Source of the DNA: an uncultured Alcaligenaceae bacterium
GTDB lineage: Bacteria; Pseudomonadota; Gammaproteobacteria; Burkholderiales; Burkholderiaceae_B
Direction of reading: 5' to 3'
DNA: 64,000 nt
Assembly (NCBI GenBank): GCA_937952975.1
Contig: CALFXX010000095.1
Location: 1 to 64,000 of the forward strand
The notes under the pieces were generated by a model. It searched no databases, had not been told where the DNA came from, and was given only the letters and a program-made list of their open reading frames with translations. The translations under genes and the position numbers were made by a program. The number at the start of each line of letters is the position of its first letter. The first letter of the stretch is position 1. Positions 35,593-44,302 of this stretch are shown here, piece by piece.

Positions 35593-36681
35593 ATGAAGCG
35601 CTTAGTGTTCGCGATACCAGGTGATTTAAGCACTGCAACGGGTGGGTATATCTATGACCGTCATGTCATTGAGGGTTTGCGAGCGAACGGTTGGCAGGTG
35701 CAGGTGCTCGGGCTTGGCGATGGGTTTCCGTACCCCGATGCTCAAACGCGACAAAGAGCCTGCGAAAACTTGTTGACGCTTGAGGTCGGTACGCCATTGG
35801 TCATTGATGGTTTGGCATTTGGTGTGTTGCCCGAGGTGGCGGCTCAGTTACGCTCGCGCCATCCGTTAATTGCCTTGGTGCATCACCCTTTAGCCTTTGA
35901 GACAGGACTCAGTCCAGAACAGTCGGCGCTCTTTAAGGAGACCGAACGTCGCGCGCTTGAGCATGCGACTTGGGTGGTGGTGACTAGCCCAGCGACCTTG
36001 AAGGATGTGATTGAACATTTTGCAGTGTCACCCAAGGCGATCACCAGCGTCCTGCCGGGCACCGATCGTGTTGCCAGAGCCCCAAGCTCGACGCTGCAAG
36101 GCCCCTTGCAACTGCTGTCGGTGGGGTCTGTGGTCAAGCGCAAAGGGTTCGATGTATTGCTCGCGGCCTTGGATAGGCTTAAAGAGCTCTCGTGGCACTT
36201 GACCATTGCGGGCGATCTGACGCGTGATGCTCAGGCGGTTGCGCAATTAAACCTTGATCTCAAGCGCTTTGACTTGTCAGGGCGTGTGAGTGTGCTTGGT
36301 GCTGTTGACTCAGCGCAATTGCAAGTCTTGTATGCGCAGGCGGATGTCTTTGTATTAGCCTCTCGGTTCGAGGGCTATGGCATGGCCTATGCCGAGGCCC
36401 TGGCGCACGGCCTGCCAGTTATTGGCACCAACGCTGGCGCAATCCCAGACACAGTGCCAAACACCGCAGGTTTATTGGCAAAGCCAGACGATGTCGACAG
36501 TTTGCGACACGCATTGAGTCAAATTTTGCAAGATTCAGCCTTGCGTCAGCGCCTGTCGCAAGGTGCGCTGTCGGCGGCGGCGCAGCAACCGTCCTGGGCT
36601 GACTGCACCGCCTTGTTTGAAGAGGCCGTCCTGCGAACGATGGCGGTATACGCCACCGCGAATGGCTCGTTGACTCAGTAA
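35593..36681 (+). CDS. GT4-family glycosyltransferase
   Basis: About 362 residues with the GT-B fold. The N-terminal half opens RLVFAIPGDLSTATGGYIYDR, and the C-terminal half has LLSVGSVVKRKGFDVLLAAL and the nucleotide-sugar-binding ASRFEGYGMAYAEALAHGLPVIG (the E-x7-E motif of GT4). It transfers a sugar from an NDP- or GDP-sugar. The gene lies just after the PTPS-like gene, so a pterin-like or lipid acceptor is possible. A TTG at 35581 would add four residues; the ATG at 35593 is preferred. The next gene is convergent. Confidence 0.85.
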   Translation: MKRLVFAIPGDLSTATGGYIYDRHVIEGLRANGWQVQVLGLGDGFPYPDAQTRQRACENLLTLEVGTPLVIDGLAFGVLPEVAAQLRSRHPLIALVHHPLAFETGLSPEQSALFKETERRALEHATWVVVTSPATLKDVIEHFAVSPKAITSVLPGTDRVARAPSSTLQGPLQLLSVGSVVKRKGFDVLLAALDRLKELSWHLTIAGDLTRDAQAVAQLNLDLKRFDLSGRVSVLGAVDSAQLQVLYAQADVFVLASRFEGYGMAYAEALAHGLPVIGTNAGAIPDTVPNTAGLLAKPDDVDSLRHALSQILQDSALRQRLSQGALSAAAQQPSWADCTALFEEAVLRTMAVYATANGSLTQ

Positions 36682-36697
36682 ACAGTCAACGATGAGT

Positions 36698-36714
36698 CGG
36701 ACGCCTGGCGTCCG
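36698..36714. terminator. Hairpin between convergent genes
   Basis: CGGACGCC and GGCGTCCG are perfect 8-base complementary arms around a single base, just after the GT4 stop. A second small dyad (CGGAG-GGAT-CTCCG, 36744-36757) precedes the RibD-like stop. Neither has a T tract, so termination is plausible but not certain. Confidence 0.4.
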
Positions 36715-36766
36715 TTGGCAATGTCCGCGCTATTGGTTGAAACCGGAGGGATCTCCGCGTATTGGG

Positions 36767-37537
36767 CTAAACAAGCTTGACGCGCTGCGTCGACAGATCG
36801 CAATCAAAAAGCATTTCATCTTCGAGTGAGTGAGGGTGCATTTTGATTCTCACTGCCTGATCCATGTGTTCAATCGCTGGAAGAGAAAAACCGGGTCGAC
36901 CTGAACCCATGATGATCGGTGCCACGATGACGTGCAAACGATCGAGGCAACCTGCTTGCATGAAGCGCGAGACGGTGTCGGCTCCCCCTTCGATTAAGAT
37001 TCGCTTGAGCCCACGGTCAAACAAGGCTTTGAGGATATTGGCTGGGGCGAGTTTGCCATCGCTGCTTTGAAGAGCGATGCTTTCGACCCCAGACGGTACG
37101 TTGGCCTTGACTTGATCGGCCACTATTACGATGCGACGTGCACCGTCGTTTGACCATACGAGTGCGTCTGGCTCAAGACGTGATTTCGGATCAATGACAA
37201 CCCGGGCGGGGTGTGGTCCGGGCACGAGTCTGACATTCAAGCGGGGATTGTCTGCCGTTGCAGTACCCACGCCCACTACAACCGCGTCGACGACCGCCCG
37301 CAGCCGGTGCAAATGGGTCAGCCCGACAGGCCCATTGATGTATTTTGACTGGCCCGTGATGGTTGCAATGCGGCCGTCCAGAGTCTGGCCCAATTGGCCA
37401 ACTACCATTAAGGCATCATGGGCACCCGTTCGCAGTGGGTTAAAGATGGGTGCCCACTCAGAAGGGAGTGGCTTTGCCGTATGGGCAAACGCCTCAAGCA
37501 GGCTTTGCCAGGCATCTGGTTGCTCGGTTGCTTTCAT
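36767..37537 (-). CDS. RibD C-terminal-type reductase
   Basis: A 256-residue protein of the RibD C-terminal/DHFR-like reductase family. QLGQTLDGRIATITGQSKYING and VDAVVVGVGTATADNPRLNVR are the hallmarks, with RILIEGGADTVSRFMQAG near the NADPH-binding end. The deaminase half of RibD is absent, so this is a stand-alone reductase. In riboflavin synthesis this domain reduces the ribosylamino side chain of a pyrimidine. A 50-residue N-terminal extension is unusual. It is divergent from the ribA-like gene across a 204-base repeat-containing region and convergent with the GT4 gene, so it probably acts after GTP cyclohydrolase II. Confidence 0.85.
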   Translation of the reverse strand: MKATEQPDAWQSLLEAFAHTAKPLPSEWAPIFNPLRTGAHDALMVVGQLGQTLDGRIATITGQSKYINGPVGLTHLHRLRAVVDAVVVGVGTATADNPRLNVRLVPGPHPARVVIDPKSRLEPDALVWSNDGARRIVIVADQVKANVPSGVESIALQSSDGKLAPANILKALFDRGLKRILIEGGADTVSRFMQAGCLDRLHVIVAPIIMGSGRPGFSLPAIEHMDQAVRIKMHPHSLEDEMLFDCDLSTQRVKLV

Positions 37538-37593
37538 GAGTGTGTGGCGAACCCTACAAAGTTGTTACAAACTAAGTGTATTCCCCAATATAC

Positions 37594-37609
37594 TGCCACG
37601 ATGGTGGCA
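37594..37609. promoter_or_regulatory. Short dyad in ribD-like/ribA-like intergenic region
   Basis: TGCCAC-GATG-GTGGCA, 6-base arms with a 4-base spacer, 57 bases upstream of the RibD-like start and 133 bases before the RibA-like start. It could be an operator, but it is short and unsupported by a second copy. Confidence 0.35.
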
Positions 37610-37639
37610 TAATTGAAGGTTATGTGACTATTCAGCTGC

Positions 37640-37692
37640 TAGTAAGTATGTACTGAAGGTTAGTAAGTATGTACTGAACTCGATGTACTGAA
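37640..37692 (+). repeat. Direct repeats upstream of the RibA-like gene
   Basis: TAGTAAGTATGTACTGAA occurs at 37640-37657 and 37661-37678, an exact copy with 21-base periodicity (two DNA turns). A third partial copy, ATGTACTGAA, is at 37683-37692. They lie 50-100 bases before the RibA-like start, where tandem regulator sites would be expected. The 204-base region contains no sign of an FMN riboswitch. Confidence 0.6.
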
Positions 37693-37741
37693 ATTGTAAA
37701 GACGTTTTCACAATCCCCCAAAACTCACTGTTAGGCTCGAC

Positions 37742-38815
37742 GTGTCCAAAGCAGACCCCCTGATTGAAGTTGACCGCGCTATTTCAGAACTTCGCCGCGG
37801 CGCGAGCGTTCGTGTTCACCTTGGTGACGTAAGTGTCTTGATGCTTGCTGCTGAGGCCGTTAATCCAGACAGCTTAAGCGCTTTAAAGTCTGAGGCCGTT
37901 GCGCCTATTGCGCTTGTGATGACTGGCACGCGCGCCAATGTTTTGGAGCTAGATAAAAACGATCATCAGGCCTGTTTGGTGACGGCCCCCAGCGGCCTGG
38001 ACAAGGGCGTCATTGACTATTTGGCTAATCCACTCTCGGCACTTGAGACGCCTCCTGAGCTGACCTCACTCAACGTTTCAGCTGCAGGTCACCTTGAGCA
38101 AGCGTGTGTCACCTTGGCCAAGCTTTCGCGTTTGTTACCTGCGGCCATTATTGCGACGGCTGGCCCAGTCACTGATGCCTTAAACGTCAGCGTGGCGGCG
38201 ATCGAAGCCTACATGGATATAGCCGCCGATTCGTTAAGGGTCGTGAGTGAGGCTCGCGTACCCCTCGAAGCCGCTGAGCATGCTCGCGTTGTAGCTTTTC
38301 GTCCGCGCGATGGTGGTATCGAGCACTTAGCGATTGTCGTTGGCGATTTGAATCCCGATGTTCCAGCCTTGATTCGTTTGCACTCTGAATGTTTCACGGG
38401 TGATCTGATGGGTTCTCTGCGCTGCGATTGCGGCAATCAGTTGCGTGGCGCGATCAGCGAGATGAACAAGTTTGGTAGTGGCATTTTGCTTTATCTGGCC
38501 CAAGAGGGTCGGGGTATTGGCTTGGTCAATAAGTTGCGCGCTTATCAGTTGCAAGATGCGGGCTTTGATACCGTCGATGCAAATCTGCAGCTTGGGTTTG
38601 ACTCAGACGAACGTAACTATTTACCCGCAGCACAAATGCTACGACTGCTCGGTGTAAAACGTGTTCGTTTAATGACAAACAATCCAGCTAAAGTGGCGGC
38701 GCTGGCTCAGCACCATATCGAAGTGGTTGAACGCGTTCCTCATATTTTTCCGTCAAACGAGCATAATCAGGGCTACTTGCGCACCAAAGCGACTAAAAGT
38801 GGCCACATGCTTTAG
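37742..38815 (+). CDS. RibA-type GTP cyclohydrolase II with N-terminal extension
   Basis: A 357-residue protein. Residues about 180-357 are GTP cyclohydrolase II: HSECFTGDLMGSLRCDCG gives zinc ligands C217, C228 and C230, followed by AQEGRGIGLVNKLRAYQLQD and LMTNNPAKV. This opens GTP to 2,5-diamino-6-ribosylamino-pyrimidinone phosphate. The 170-residue N-terminal part resembles DHBP synthase in its first 40 residues (DRAISELRRGASVRV, then LAAEAV) but lacks the DDEDRENEGDL catalytic loop, so it cannot be a working RibB. GTG start. The context points to a dedicated GTP-derived pathway rather than housekeeping riboflavin synthesis. Confidence 0.87.
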   Translation: MSKADPLIEVDRAISELRRGASVRVHLGDVSVLMLAAEAVNPDSLSALKSEAVAPIALVMTGTRANVLELDKNDHQACLVTAPSGLDKGVIDYLANPLSALETPPELTSLNVSAAGHLEQACVTLAKLSRLLPAAIIATAGPVTDALNVSVAAIEAYMDIAADSLRVVSEARVPLEAAEHARVVAFRPRDGGIEHLAIVVGDLNPDVPALIRLHSECFTGDLMGSLRCDCGNQLRGAISEMNKFGSGILLYLAQEGRGIGLVNKLRAYQLQDAGFDTVDANLQLGFDSDERNYLPAAQMLRLLGVKRVRLMTNNPAKVAALAQHHIEVVERVPHIFPSNEHNQGYLRTKATKSGHML

Positions 38816-38827
38816 CGCGTTTTGGCG

Positions 38828-39985
38828 ATGAGTCGCGTCCGGCTCTCGCACCTTTCTGCGGGCTTCATTGCAGTATTGGTGGGGTACACCAGTTCGGCAG
38901 CCATCGTGTTTCAAGCTGCGCATGCGGCGGGGGCTACGCCCGCAGAAATCTCTTCTTGGTTATGGGCTCTGGGTCTTGGGATGGGGCTAACCTGCATCGG
39001 TTTGTCGCTCTATTTTAAAGAACCCATCTTGACCGCTTGGTCAACGCCAGGTGCCGCCTTGTTGATTACGGGCCTGGCCGGTTTGTCGATGTCTGAGGCC
39101 ATTGGTATCTTTTTGTTTAACTCGTTGCTCATTACGCTTGCTGGATTTTCTGGCCTGTTTGAGCGCTTAATGCGTTATGTGCCTAAGACGCTGGCAGCAG
39201 CGATGCTAGCAGGCGTGTTATTGCGTTTTGGGGTCGATGTGTTTGTCGTCTTGCCGCAGCAAGGCTGGTTAGTTGGGGTCATGCTTGGGTGTTTTTTTGT
39301 GGCCAGACGCTACCTTCCGCTCTACGCGGTCCCTCTTACCTTTTTTGTCGGACTCGGTGTCACAGCCGCTTTGGGTTTATTTCAAACGCAGCACTTTGCC
39401 TTGACGTTTGCTCAACCGCTTTGGATGACGCCTACCTTTTCAGTCACGTCAATGATTGGTGTCGGCATCCCTTTATTCATTGTGTCGATGGCATCGCAAA
39501 ATGTCCCGGGCTTAGCTGTATTGCGCGCCAATGGCTACACGACGCCGGCCTCGCCTCTGATTGGTTTTACCGGCCTTGCTGGTTTACTTTTGGCGCCGTT
39601 TGGCGGTTTCTCGTTCAATCTTGCCGCTATCACGGCGGCGATGTGCATGAGCAAAGACGCGGATGCAGACCCCAAGCAGCGATATCTTGCTTCAGTGTGT
39701 GCGGGTTGTTTCTATTTGGTCACGGGTGTGTTAGGGGCGACAGTCGTTAGCCTCTTTGCTGCGTTTCCGCACGCCTTGATCGTTACCATCGCGGGCTTGG
39801 CCTTGCTAGGAACAATCGGCAATGGTTTAGCCACTGCGCTGAGTGAAGCCAAAGAACGCGATGCCGCCGTCATCACATTTTTAGTGACAGCGTCAGGTTT
39901 GTCGCTTTTTGGTATTAATAGTGCTTTTTGGGGTCTTGCACTTGGGATGGTGACTGCGGCGTTGAATCACCGCAAGTCACCTTAA
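38828..39985 (+). CDS. BenE-like benzoate/H+ symporter family permease
   Basis: A 385-residue inner-membrane protein with about 12 helices and BenE family stretches: SAGFIAVLVGYTSSAAIVFQAA, TAWSTPGAALLITGLAG, and FIVSMASQNVPGLAVLRANGYTTPASPLIGFTG broken across two helices. BenE members import benzoate by proton symport, but they belong to the wider purine/xanthine transporter superfamily. The ATG at 38828 is 12 bases after the RibA-like stop, so cotranscription is likely. That linkage makes an aromatic or pterin-like solute an interesting alternative substrate, which is inference. Confidence 0.85.
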   Translation: MSRVRLSHLSAGFIAVLVGYTSSAAIVFQAAHAAGATPAEISSWLWALGLGMGLTCIGLSLYFKEPILTAWSTPGAALLITGLAGLSMSEAIGIFLFNSLLITLAGFSGLFERLMRYVPKTLAAAMLAGVLLRFGVDVFVVLPQQGWLVGVMLGCFFVARRYLPLYAVPLTFFVGLGVTAALGLFQTQHFALTFAQPLWMTPTFSVTSMIGVGIPLFIVSMASQNVPGLAVLRANGYTTPASPLIGFTGLAGLLLAPFGGFSFNLAAITAAMCMSKDADADPKQRYLASVCAGCFYLVTGVLGATVVSLFAAFPHALIVTIAGLALLGTIGNGLATALSEAKERDAAVITFLVTASGLSLFGINSAFWGLALGMVTAALNHRKSP

Positions 39986-40007
39986 GTTACCTTAAGCCAA
40001 CTACCAA

Positions 40008-41522
40008 TTACACCGCAGCCGCCGAGGCATCGAGTGCGGTGCCCGAGCCATAAATAGGCGGGTGCGTGACGATCGATTTGAGCTCTGGTCGCGCTACCTG
40101 CAAAGCTGTTAAATCTGGTTTGGGTCGACAAAGTGTCGTGTCACCTTTAAATGCCTGCTCAATGGCATGCGCTGCAGCCAATACTTGATCATCAGCAAAT
40201 AAACGCCCCGACATCTGCAGGCCAAAAGGCATGCCGTGTTCGTCAGTGCCGCAAGGTAGGGCGATGGTTGGGTTGGTGGCAAGCGTCACCACATACGTTA
40301 AGCCCAACCAATGATAATAATTACGCATGGTTTGGCCATCAACCTGAGCCGCATACAGCTCTGTCCACGGAAACGCTGTGACAGGCACGACAGGTGACAA
40401 AATCAAGTCATATTTTTCAGTGGCCGCGGCAAACTGGCGCGTGACCTTCGTTTGCTCAAGATGCGCCCAAGCTCGGTCAGCGAGCGTGATGGCTGAGGCG
40501 ATTTCCATGTTGGCGCGGATGTTTGGACCCAGCGTTTCAGGTGCTGTGCGATACGTGTGTGCAAAAGACGAAACGAAGTTTTCGGCGCGCAAAATATCAA
40601 AGGCGCGGTCTGGGTCGCCAAGCTTGAAGTCGATGGGCTCACAAATAGCGACCAACGAAGAAAGCGCCTCAAGACGTTTGCGAAACGTTCTGCGAATTTC
40701 TTGATCGACGATACAGACGCCGAAATCTTCGGTGTAACCAATGCGTAATTTCGACAAATCAAATTGTTGTAACGGCCAAAACTTCTTGGGGTCGTTGGGA
40801 AATACAAGTGGATCCATCGCGTCACGCCCAACGCTCGCTGAATACAACAAAGCTGTATCTGCAACGTCACGCCCCATCGGGCCGAGTACTGAAATAACTG
40901 ACCAGCCCAGTGCACGCGCGTTATTGCCGATCATGCCAGGTGAGGGTCGCATGCCAACCACTCCGCATAACGCGGCCGGGATGCGTAACGAGCCGCCGGT
41001 GTCTGAGCCGGTACAGATCGGCAACAGGTCTGTGGCTAACGCAGCCGCTGAGCCGCCCGAAGAGCCGCCCGCATTTAGGCTTGGATTAAAAGGATTGCCC
41101 GTGGCACCCCAAACTGGATTGCGAGTGTTTGCACCGGCACCCATGTCAGGCGTATTCGTCTTTGCCGTCACGATGGCGCCAGCGGTGCGCAGACGCGCAA
41201 TCAGGCTGTTGTCTTGATCGGGCACGTTGCTGCGAAACCCAACGTTTCCATAAGTGGTGAGTAAATCTTTGGTGGCCTGTAAGTCTTTAACGCCCAAAGG
41301 AAGCCCATGTAAAGGGCCAAGCGCCTCGCCGCGCATGACGGTTGCTTCGGCTTGTTTGGCTGAGTCACGGGCGCGTTCAAAGTCAGTTGCACAAATGGCA
41401 TTGATTGCAGGGTTGAGCCTCTCGATGCGTGCAACGCAGGCGTCCATCAATTCAACGGGGGATATCTGACGGGCACCGATCAGGCGGCGAAGTTCGACTG
41501 CAGACAATTCAGGAAGGGTCAT
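40008..41522 (-). CDS. Amidase-signature family hydrolase
   Basis: A 504-residue amidase. The Ser-cisSer-Lys triad is visible: K79 (LPLGVKDLQ), the serine pair in AGGSSGGSAAALA (154-155) and S178 (GSDTGGSLRIPA). No signal peptide. Family members hydrolyse amides ranging from indole-acetamide to carboxamides; no subfamily is certain. It is convergent with the BenE-like gene and divergent from the SulP gene across 264 bases that contain a short dyad (41556-41574). Confidence 0.88.
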   Translation of the reverse strand: MTLPELSAVELRRLIGARQISPVELMDACVARIERLNPAINAICATDFERARDSAKQAEATVMRGEALGPLHGLPLGVKDLQATKDLLTTYGNVGFRSNVPDQDNSLIARLRTAGAIVTAKTNTPDMGAGANTRNPVWGATGNPFNPSLNAGGSSGGSAAALATDLLPICTGSDTGGSLRIPAALCGVVGMRPSPGMIGNNARALGWSVISVLGPMGRDVADTALLYSASVGRDAMDPLVFPNDPKKFWPLQQFDLSKLRIGYTEDFGVCIVDQEIRRTFRKRLEALSSLVAICEPIDFKLGDPDRAFDILRAENFVSSFAHTYRTAPETLGPNIRANMEIASAITLADRAWAHLEQTKVTRQFAAATEKYDLILSPVVPVTAFPWTELYAAQVDGQTMRNYYHWLGLTYVVTLATNPTIALPCGTDEHGMPFGLQMSGRLFADDQVLAAAHAIEQAFKGDTTLCRPKPDLTALQVARPELKSIVTHPPIYGSGTALDASAAAV

Positions 41523-41555
41523 GGGGAAGGTAATTTAAAAAATTTAGAAGGAATT

Positions 41556-41574
41556 GACGGACCATTGATCCGTC
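41556..41574. promoter_or_regulatory. Dyad upstream of the amidase gene
   Basis: GACGGA (41556-41561) and TCCGTC (41569-41574) flank a 7-base spacer, 34 bases upstream of the amidase start. The placement suits an operator or a leader hairpin. The rest of the 264-base divergent region is AT-rich, with a TATACT box at 41737-41742 facing the SulP gene. Confidence 0.35.
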
Positions 41575-41786
41575 CTTAAGGTAGAGCGAGTTGAGATTCC
41601 CCAACTGTGTAGTGTTCTTAATAGCGTTCTTAAAATATTAGACTTCATGCTAGAGCGTAGTGCTTTGTAAAGATTTAGACAAGAGCAGTTAAGCCAGAGC
41701 GATTAAGCCTGTTTCAGCTGTCGCCATCCTTGCCGCTATACTAAGATCGTAGGTCCAGATGCTTCCTCCTCCCTTCGGAATACGAA

Positions 41787-43430
41787 ATGATTGCTTTGGT
41801 TGAAGGATATCGTGCGGGTCTCTACGCTCGCCATCAGTGGCTGCCCAACATGATTGCCGGGCTCGTGGTGGGGATCGTGGCCTTGCCACTTGCGATGGCC
41901 TTTGCAATCGCCTCGGGCGCGCGGCCCGAGCAAGGCATCTATACCGCCATTGTCGGGGGCGGGCTTGTGACTTTGCTAGGCGGCTCGCGGGTGCAGATCG
42001 CCGGACCAACCGGTGCGTTTATTGTGATCTTGGCCGGAATCACCGCTAAATACGGGATGGCTGGCTTACAGGTCGCCACACTCATGGCAGGTGTCATGTT
42101 GTTATTGATGGGCCTGGCCAAAATGGGTGGTGTCATCAAATTTATTCCAGCCCCTGTCATTATTGGCTTTACCACGGGGATTGGGGTCATTATTTTTGTT
42201 GGACAGTGGTCGGATTTTTTAGGACTACCAAAAGTCTCGGCCGAGCATTTTCATGAAAAGCTGTGGGGTCAATTTTTACTCATCCCTCAAACCCGCCTGC
42301 CAACACTGGCGATCGCACTGTTGAGTTTATTCATTGTGATCTTTTCGCCAAAGATCGCGGCACTTAAAAAAATACCCGGGCCATTGGTTGCGATGATTGT
42401 AGCGACGTTGCTGCAGTCGACATTGCATCTGCCGGGCGTTGCCACAATTGGCACGGCCTTTGGCGGAGTGCCTCAGGGCTTGCCCGTATTTGCTGTGCCT
42501 GACTTAAGCGTATCGCAGGTGCTTTCATTGATCGGACCCGCCTTCACCATTGCGATGCTCGGTGCGATTGAATCTTTGCTGTCGGCGGTCGTTGCCGATG
42601 GGATGGCCGGTACCAAGCACGATTCTAATCAAGAGCTGGTCGGGCAGGGGATCGCGAACATGCTGACGCCTCTGTTTGGTGGGTTTGCAGCCACGGGGGC
42701 GATCGCACGTACCGCGACCAATATTCGCAATGGTGCAACAAGTCCGCTCGCGGGTGTCATGCATGCTGTGACGCTGATCGCGGTGCTACTAATTTTGGCA
42801 CCCTTGGCTTCAAGCATCCCACTGGCTGCCTTGGCCGCGATTCTTTTTGTTGTGGCCTGGAATATGAGTGAACTGCACCGTTTTTGGCGAGTACTGACGC
42901 GTGCGCCCTATGCTGATCGTGCGATTTTAGTTGTTACGTTTTTATTGACGGTCTTTGTGGATTTGGTGGTGGCGGTCAACGTTGGCGTCATTCTTGCAAT
43001 TTTGCATTTTTTGCGACGCATGTCCGCCGCGGTCGAATTACGCCAAGTCGATGACGTAGCAGTGAAGTCTGAACTGGCCGGGCATGGCCTTGCCACATTG
43101 CCTACGGGCACCTTACTGTATGAGCTGAACGGGCCGATGTTTTTTGGTGCAATTGATAATTTTGAGCGTGTCTTACGCGATACTGCGACCGACCCTAAGA
43201 TTTTGATTATGCGTTTGCAGCGTGTGCCTTTTATAGATGTGACCGGCTTGCAATGCCTTGAGGATGCGATCTCAGACTTACAAAAGCGAGGTGTCAAGGT
43301 GCTGCTGTGCGAAGCGAACGAGCGTGTGTTGCTCAAGTTGCGTAAAGCGGGCCTGTTTGATGTTTTACCACCCGCTCATTATTTTGAATCTCTATCTAGT
43401 GCATTGCTGACTGCGAGTAAACAAGTGTGA
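41787..43430 (+). CDS. SulP-family anion transporter with STAS domain
   Basis: A 547-residue SulP transporter. The membrane part (about residues 20-400) starts with NMIAGLVVGIVALPLAMAFAIASG and contains LLGGSRVQIAGPTGAFIVI. The cytoplasmic STAS domain (about 430-545) carries MRLQRVPFIDVTGLQCLEDAI, with the potentially phosphorylated T of DVTG. Family substrates are sulfate, bicarbonate or dicarboxylates; this sequence does not decide. Its stop overlaps the GTG start of the next gene (CYTH-like), suggesting translational coupling with a phosphate-binding partner. Confidence 0.92.
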   Translation: MIALVEGYRAGLYARHQWLPNMIAGLVVGIVALPLAMAFAIASGARPEQGIYTAIVGGGLVTLLGGSRVQIAGPTGAFIVILAGITAKYGMAGLQVATLMAGVMLLLMGLAKMGGVIKFIPAPVIIGFTTGIGVIIFVGQWSDFLGLPKVSAEHFHEKLWGQFLLIPQTRLPTLAIALLSLFIVIFSPKIAALKKIPGPLVAMIVATLLQSTLHLPGVATIGTAFGGVPQGLPVFAVPDLSVSQVLSLIGPAFTIAMLGAIESLLSAVVADGMAGTKHDSNQELVGQGIANMLTPLFGGFAATGAIARTATNIRNGATSPLAGVMHAVTLIAVLLILAPLASSIPLAALAAILFVVAWNMSELHRFWRVLTRAPYADRAILVVTFLLTVFVDLVVAVNVGVILAILHFLRRMSAAVELRQVDDVAVKSELAGHGLATLPTGTLLYELNGPMFFGAIDNFERVLRDTATDPKILIMRLQRVPFIDVTGLQCLEDAISDLQKRGVKVLLCEANERVLLKLRKAGLFDVLPPAHYFESLSSALLTASKQV

Positions 43431-44284
43431 AAGATAAAAATAAAATTAAAAAGGGCGCTGGCCTTGATACAAAAATTACCAATCGAGAGTTCAAACTATT
43501 GCTCAAACCTGAAGGTTTGGATCGACGCAGTCGCATCACGCAACTGAGCAGTTTATTAGTCGCCTTCTGTCAAAAAGTTGGGGTCGAGTTTTTCCATCTT
43601 GATAATGCAAACACCGGTTTACGCAATGTCTTTTTTTACGACACGCCGGGTGAGCATTTCAGGCGCAATAATTTAATTTTGCGGGTGCGTGAATCACGCC
43701 AGAATGTATGGGTGGATGATTGGTGCGAGGTCACCTTGAAGTGTCGTGCTCACACGCTAAAAGAATCGTTAGTCTATAGCCCAAAAGCTAATGTGCCGTA
43801 TAAAGTACGGCTGCGTTTAAAAGAAGAAATTCTGCGTGGCGACGGTCTAGGCACCGCTCGGATGATCTACTCAAATAATGCCATTCTTGATGCGGTGCCA
43901 GTCGATGCCATTTTTGATCAAACTTACCAGAGCGTAGTTGGTTTTTTTCCGGACTTGAAAAAACTCGAAGTTGAGTCCGAGCTACCCGTGCGGGTTGTTG
44001 GCGGGCGCACCAATAAAGTTCTCGAGGCTTGTTTGCCTTTAGGCAACTTAGTTTTTGGTGCCGGCGTGCAGGCCCATTGCGATGTGGGTATCTGGATGCG
44101 CAGCGTCGGTGATCCGATCATCGGTGAATTGGCCTATTCGTATCGCGTGACCGATGAAAATCGCGATGATCTTCAAGCGCACAAAAAAGCCGACAAGTTT
44201 TTTAAACAGTTGCAATTGGCTTTGGGAGACTGGTTGGCGAGCGGCACGACTAAAACCGCGTTGGTGTACGGCAAGCCTGAATAG
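43427..44284 (+). CDS. CYTH/triphosphate-tunnel-like protein
   Basis: A 285-residue protein that I do not recognise as a named family. The layout suggests a triphosphate tunnel metalloenzyme (CYTH/VTC-like): NREFKLLL near the N-terminus, FFYDTPGEHFRRNNLILRVRE (the usual YDT...LR-R strand pair) and a CEVTLKCR strand of the ExTxK type. A basic N-terminus (KDKNKIKKG) precedes it. GTG start overlapping the SulP stop by four bases. If a true TTM, it would bind a triphosphate or polyphosphate; whether it has activity is open. Confidence 0.6.
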   Translation: MKDKNKIKKGAGLDTKITNREFKLLLKPEGLDRRSRITQLSSLLVAFCQKVGVEFFHLDNANTGLRNVFFYDTPGEHFRRNNLILRVRESRQNVWVDDWCEVTLKCRAHTLKESLVYSPKANVPYKVRLRLKEEILRGDGLGTARMIYSNNAILDAVPVDAIFDQTYQSVVGFFPDLKKLEVESELPVRVVGGRTNKVLEACLPLGNLVFGAGVQAHCDVGIWMRSVGDPIIGELAYSYRVTDENRDDLQAHKKADKFFKQLQLALGDWLASGTTKTALVYGKPE

Positions 44285-44302
44285 CCCGCCAGCTAAACTG
44301 AA

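Noticed and set aside
36744..36757. Second hairpin as an intrinsic terminator
   Set aside because: Only a 5-base stem and no T tract on either strand; kept as a note under the neighbouring hairpin.
37640..37692. Short CRISPR-like array
   Set aside because: Only two full copies, spacing of 3 bases between them, and no spacers or cas genes; operator repeats fit better.
37538..37741. FMN riboswitch upstream of the RibA-like gene
   Set aside because: None of the conserved FMN-aptamer segments are seen; the region holds direct repeats and a dyad instead.
37742..38815. Bifunctional RibBA
   Set aside because: The N-terminal part lacks the acidic catalytic loop required for DHBP synthase; only the GTP cyclohydrolase II half is complete.
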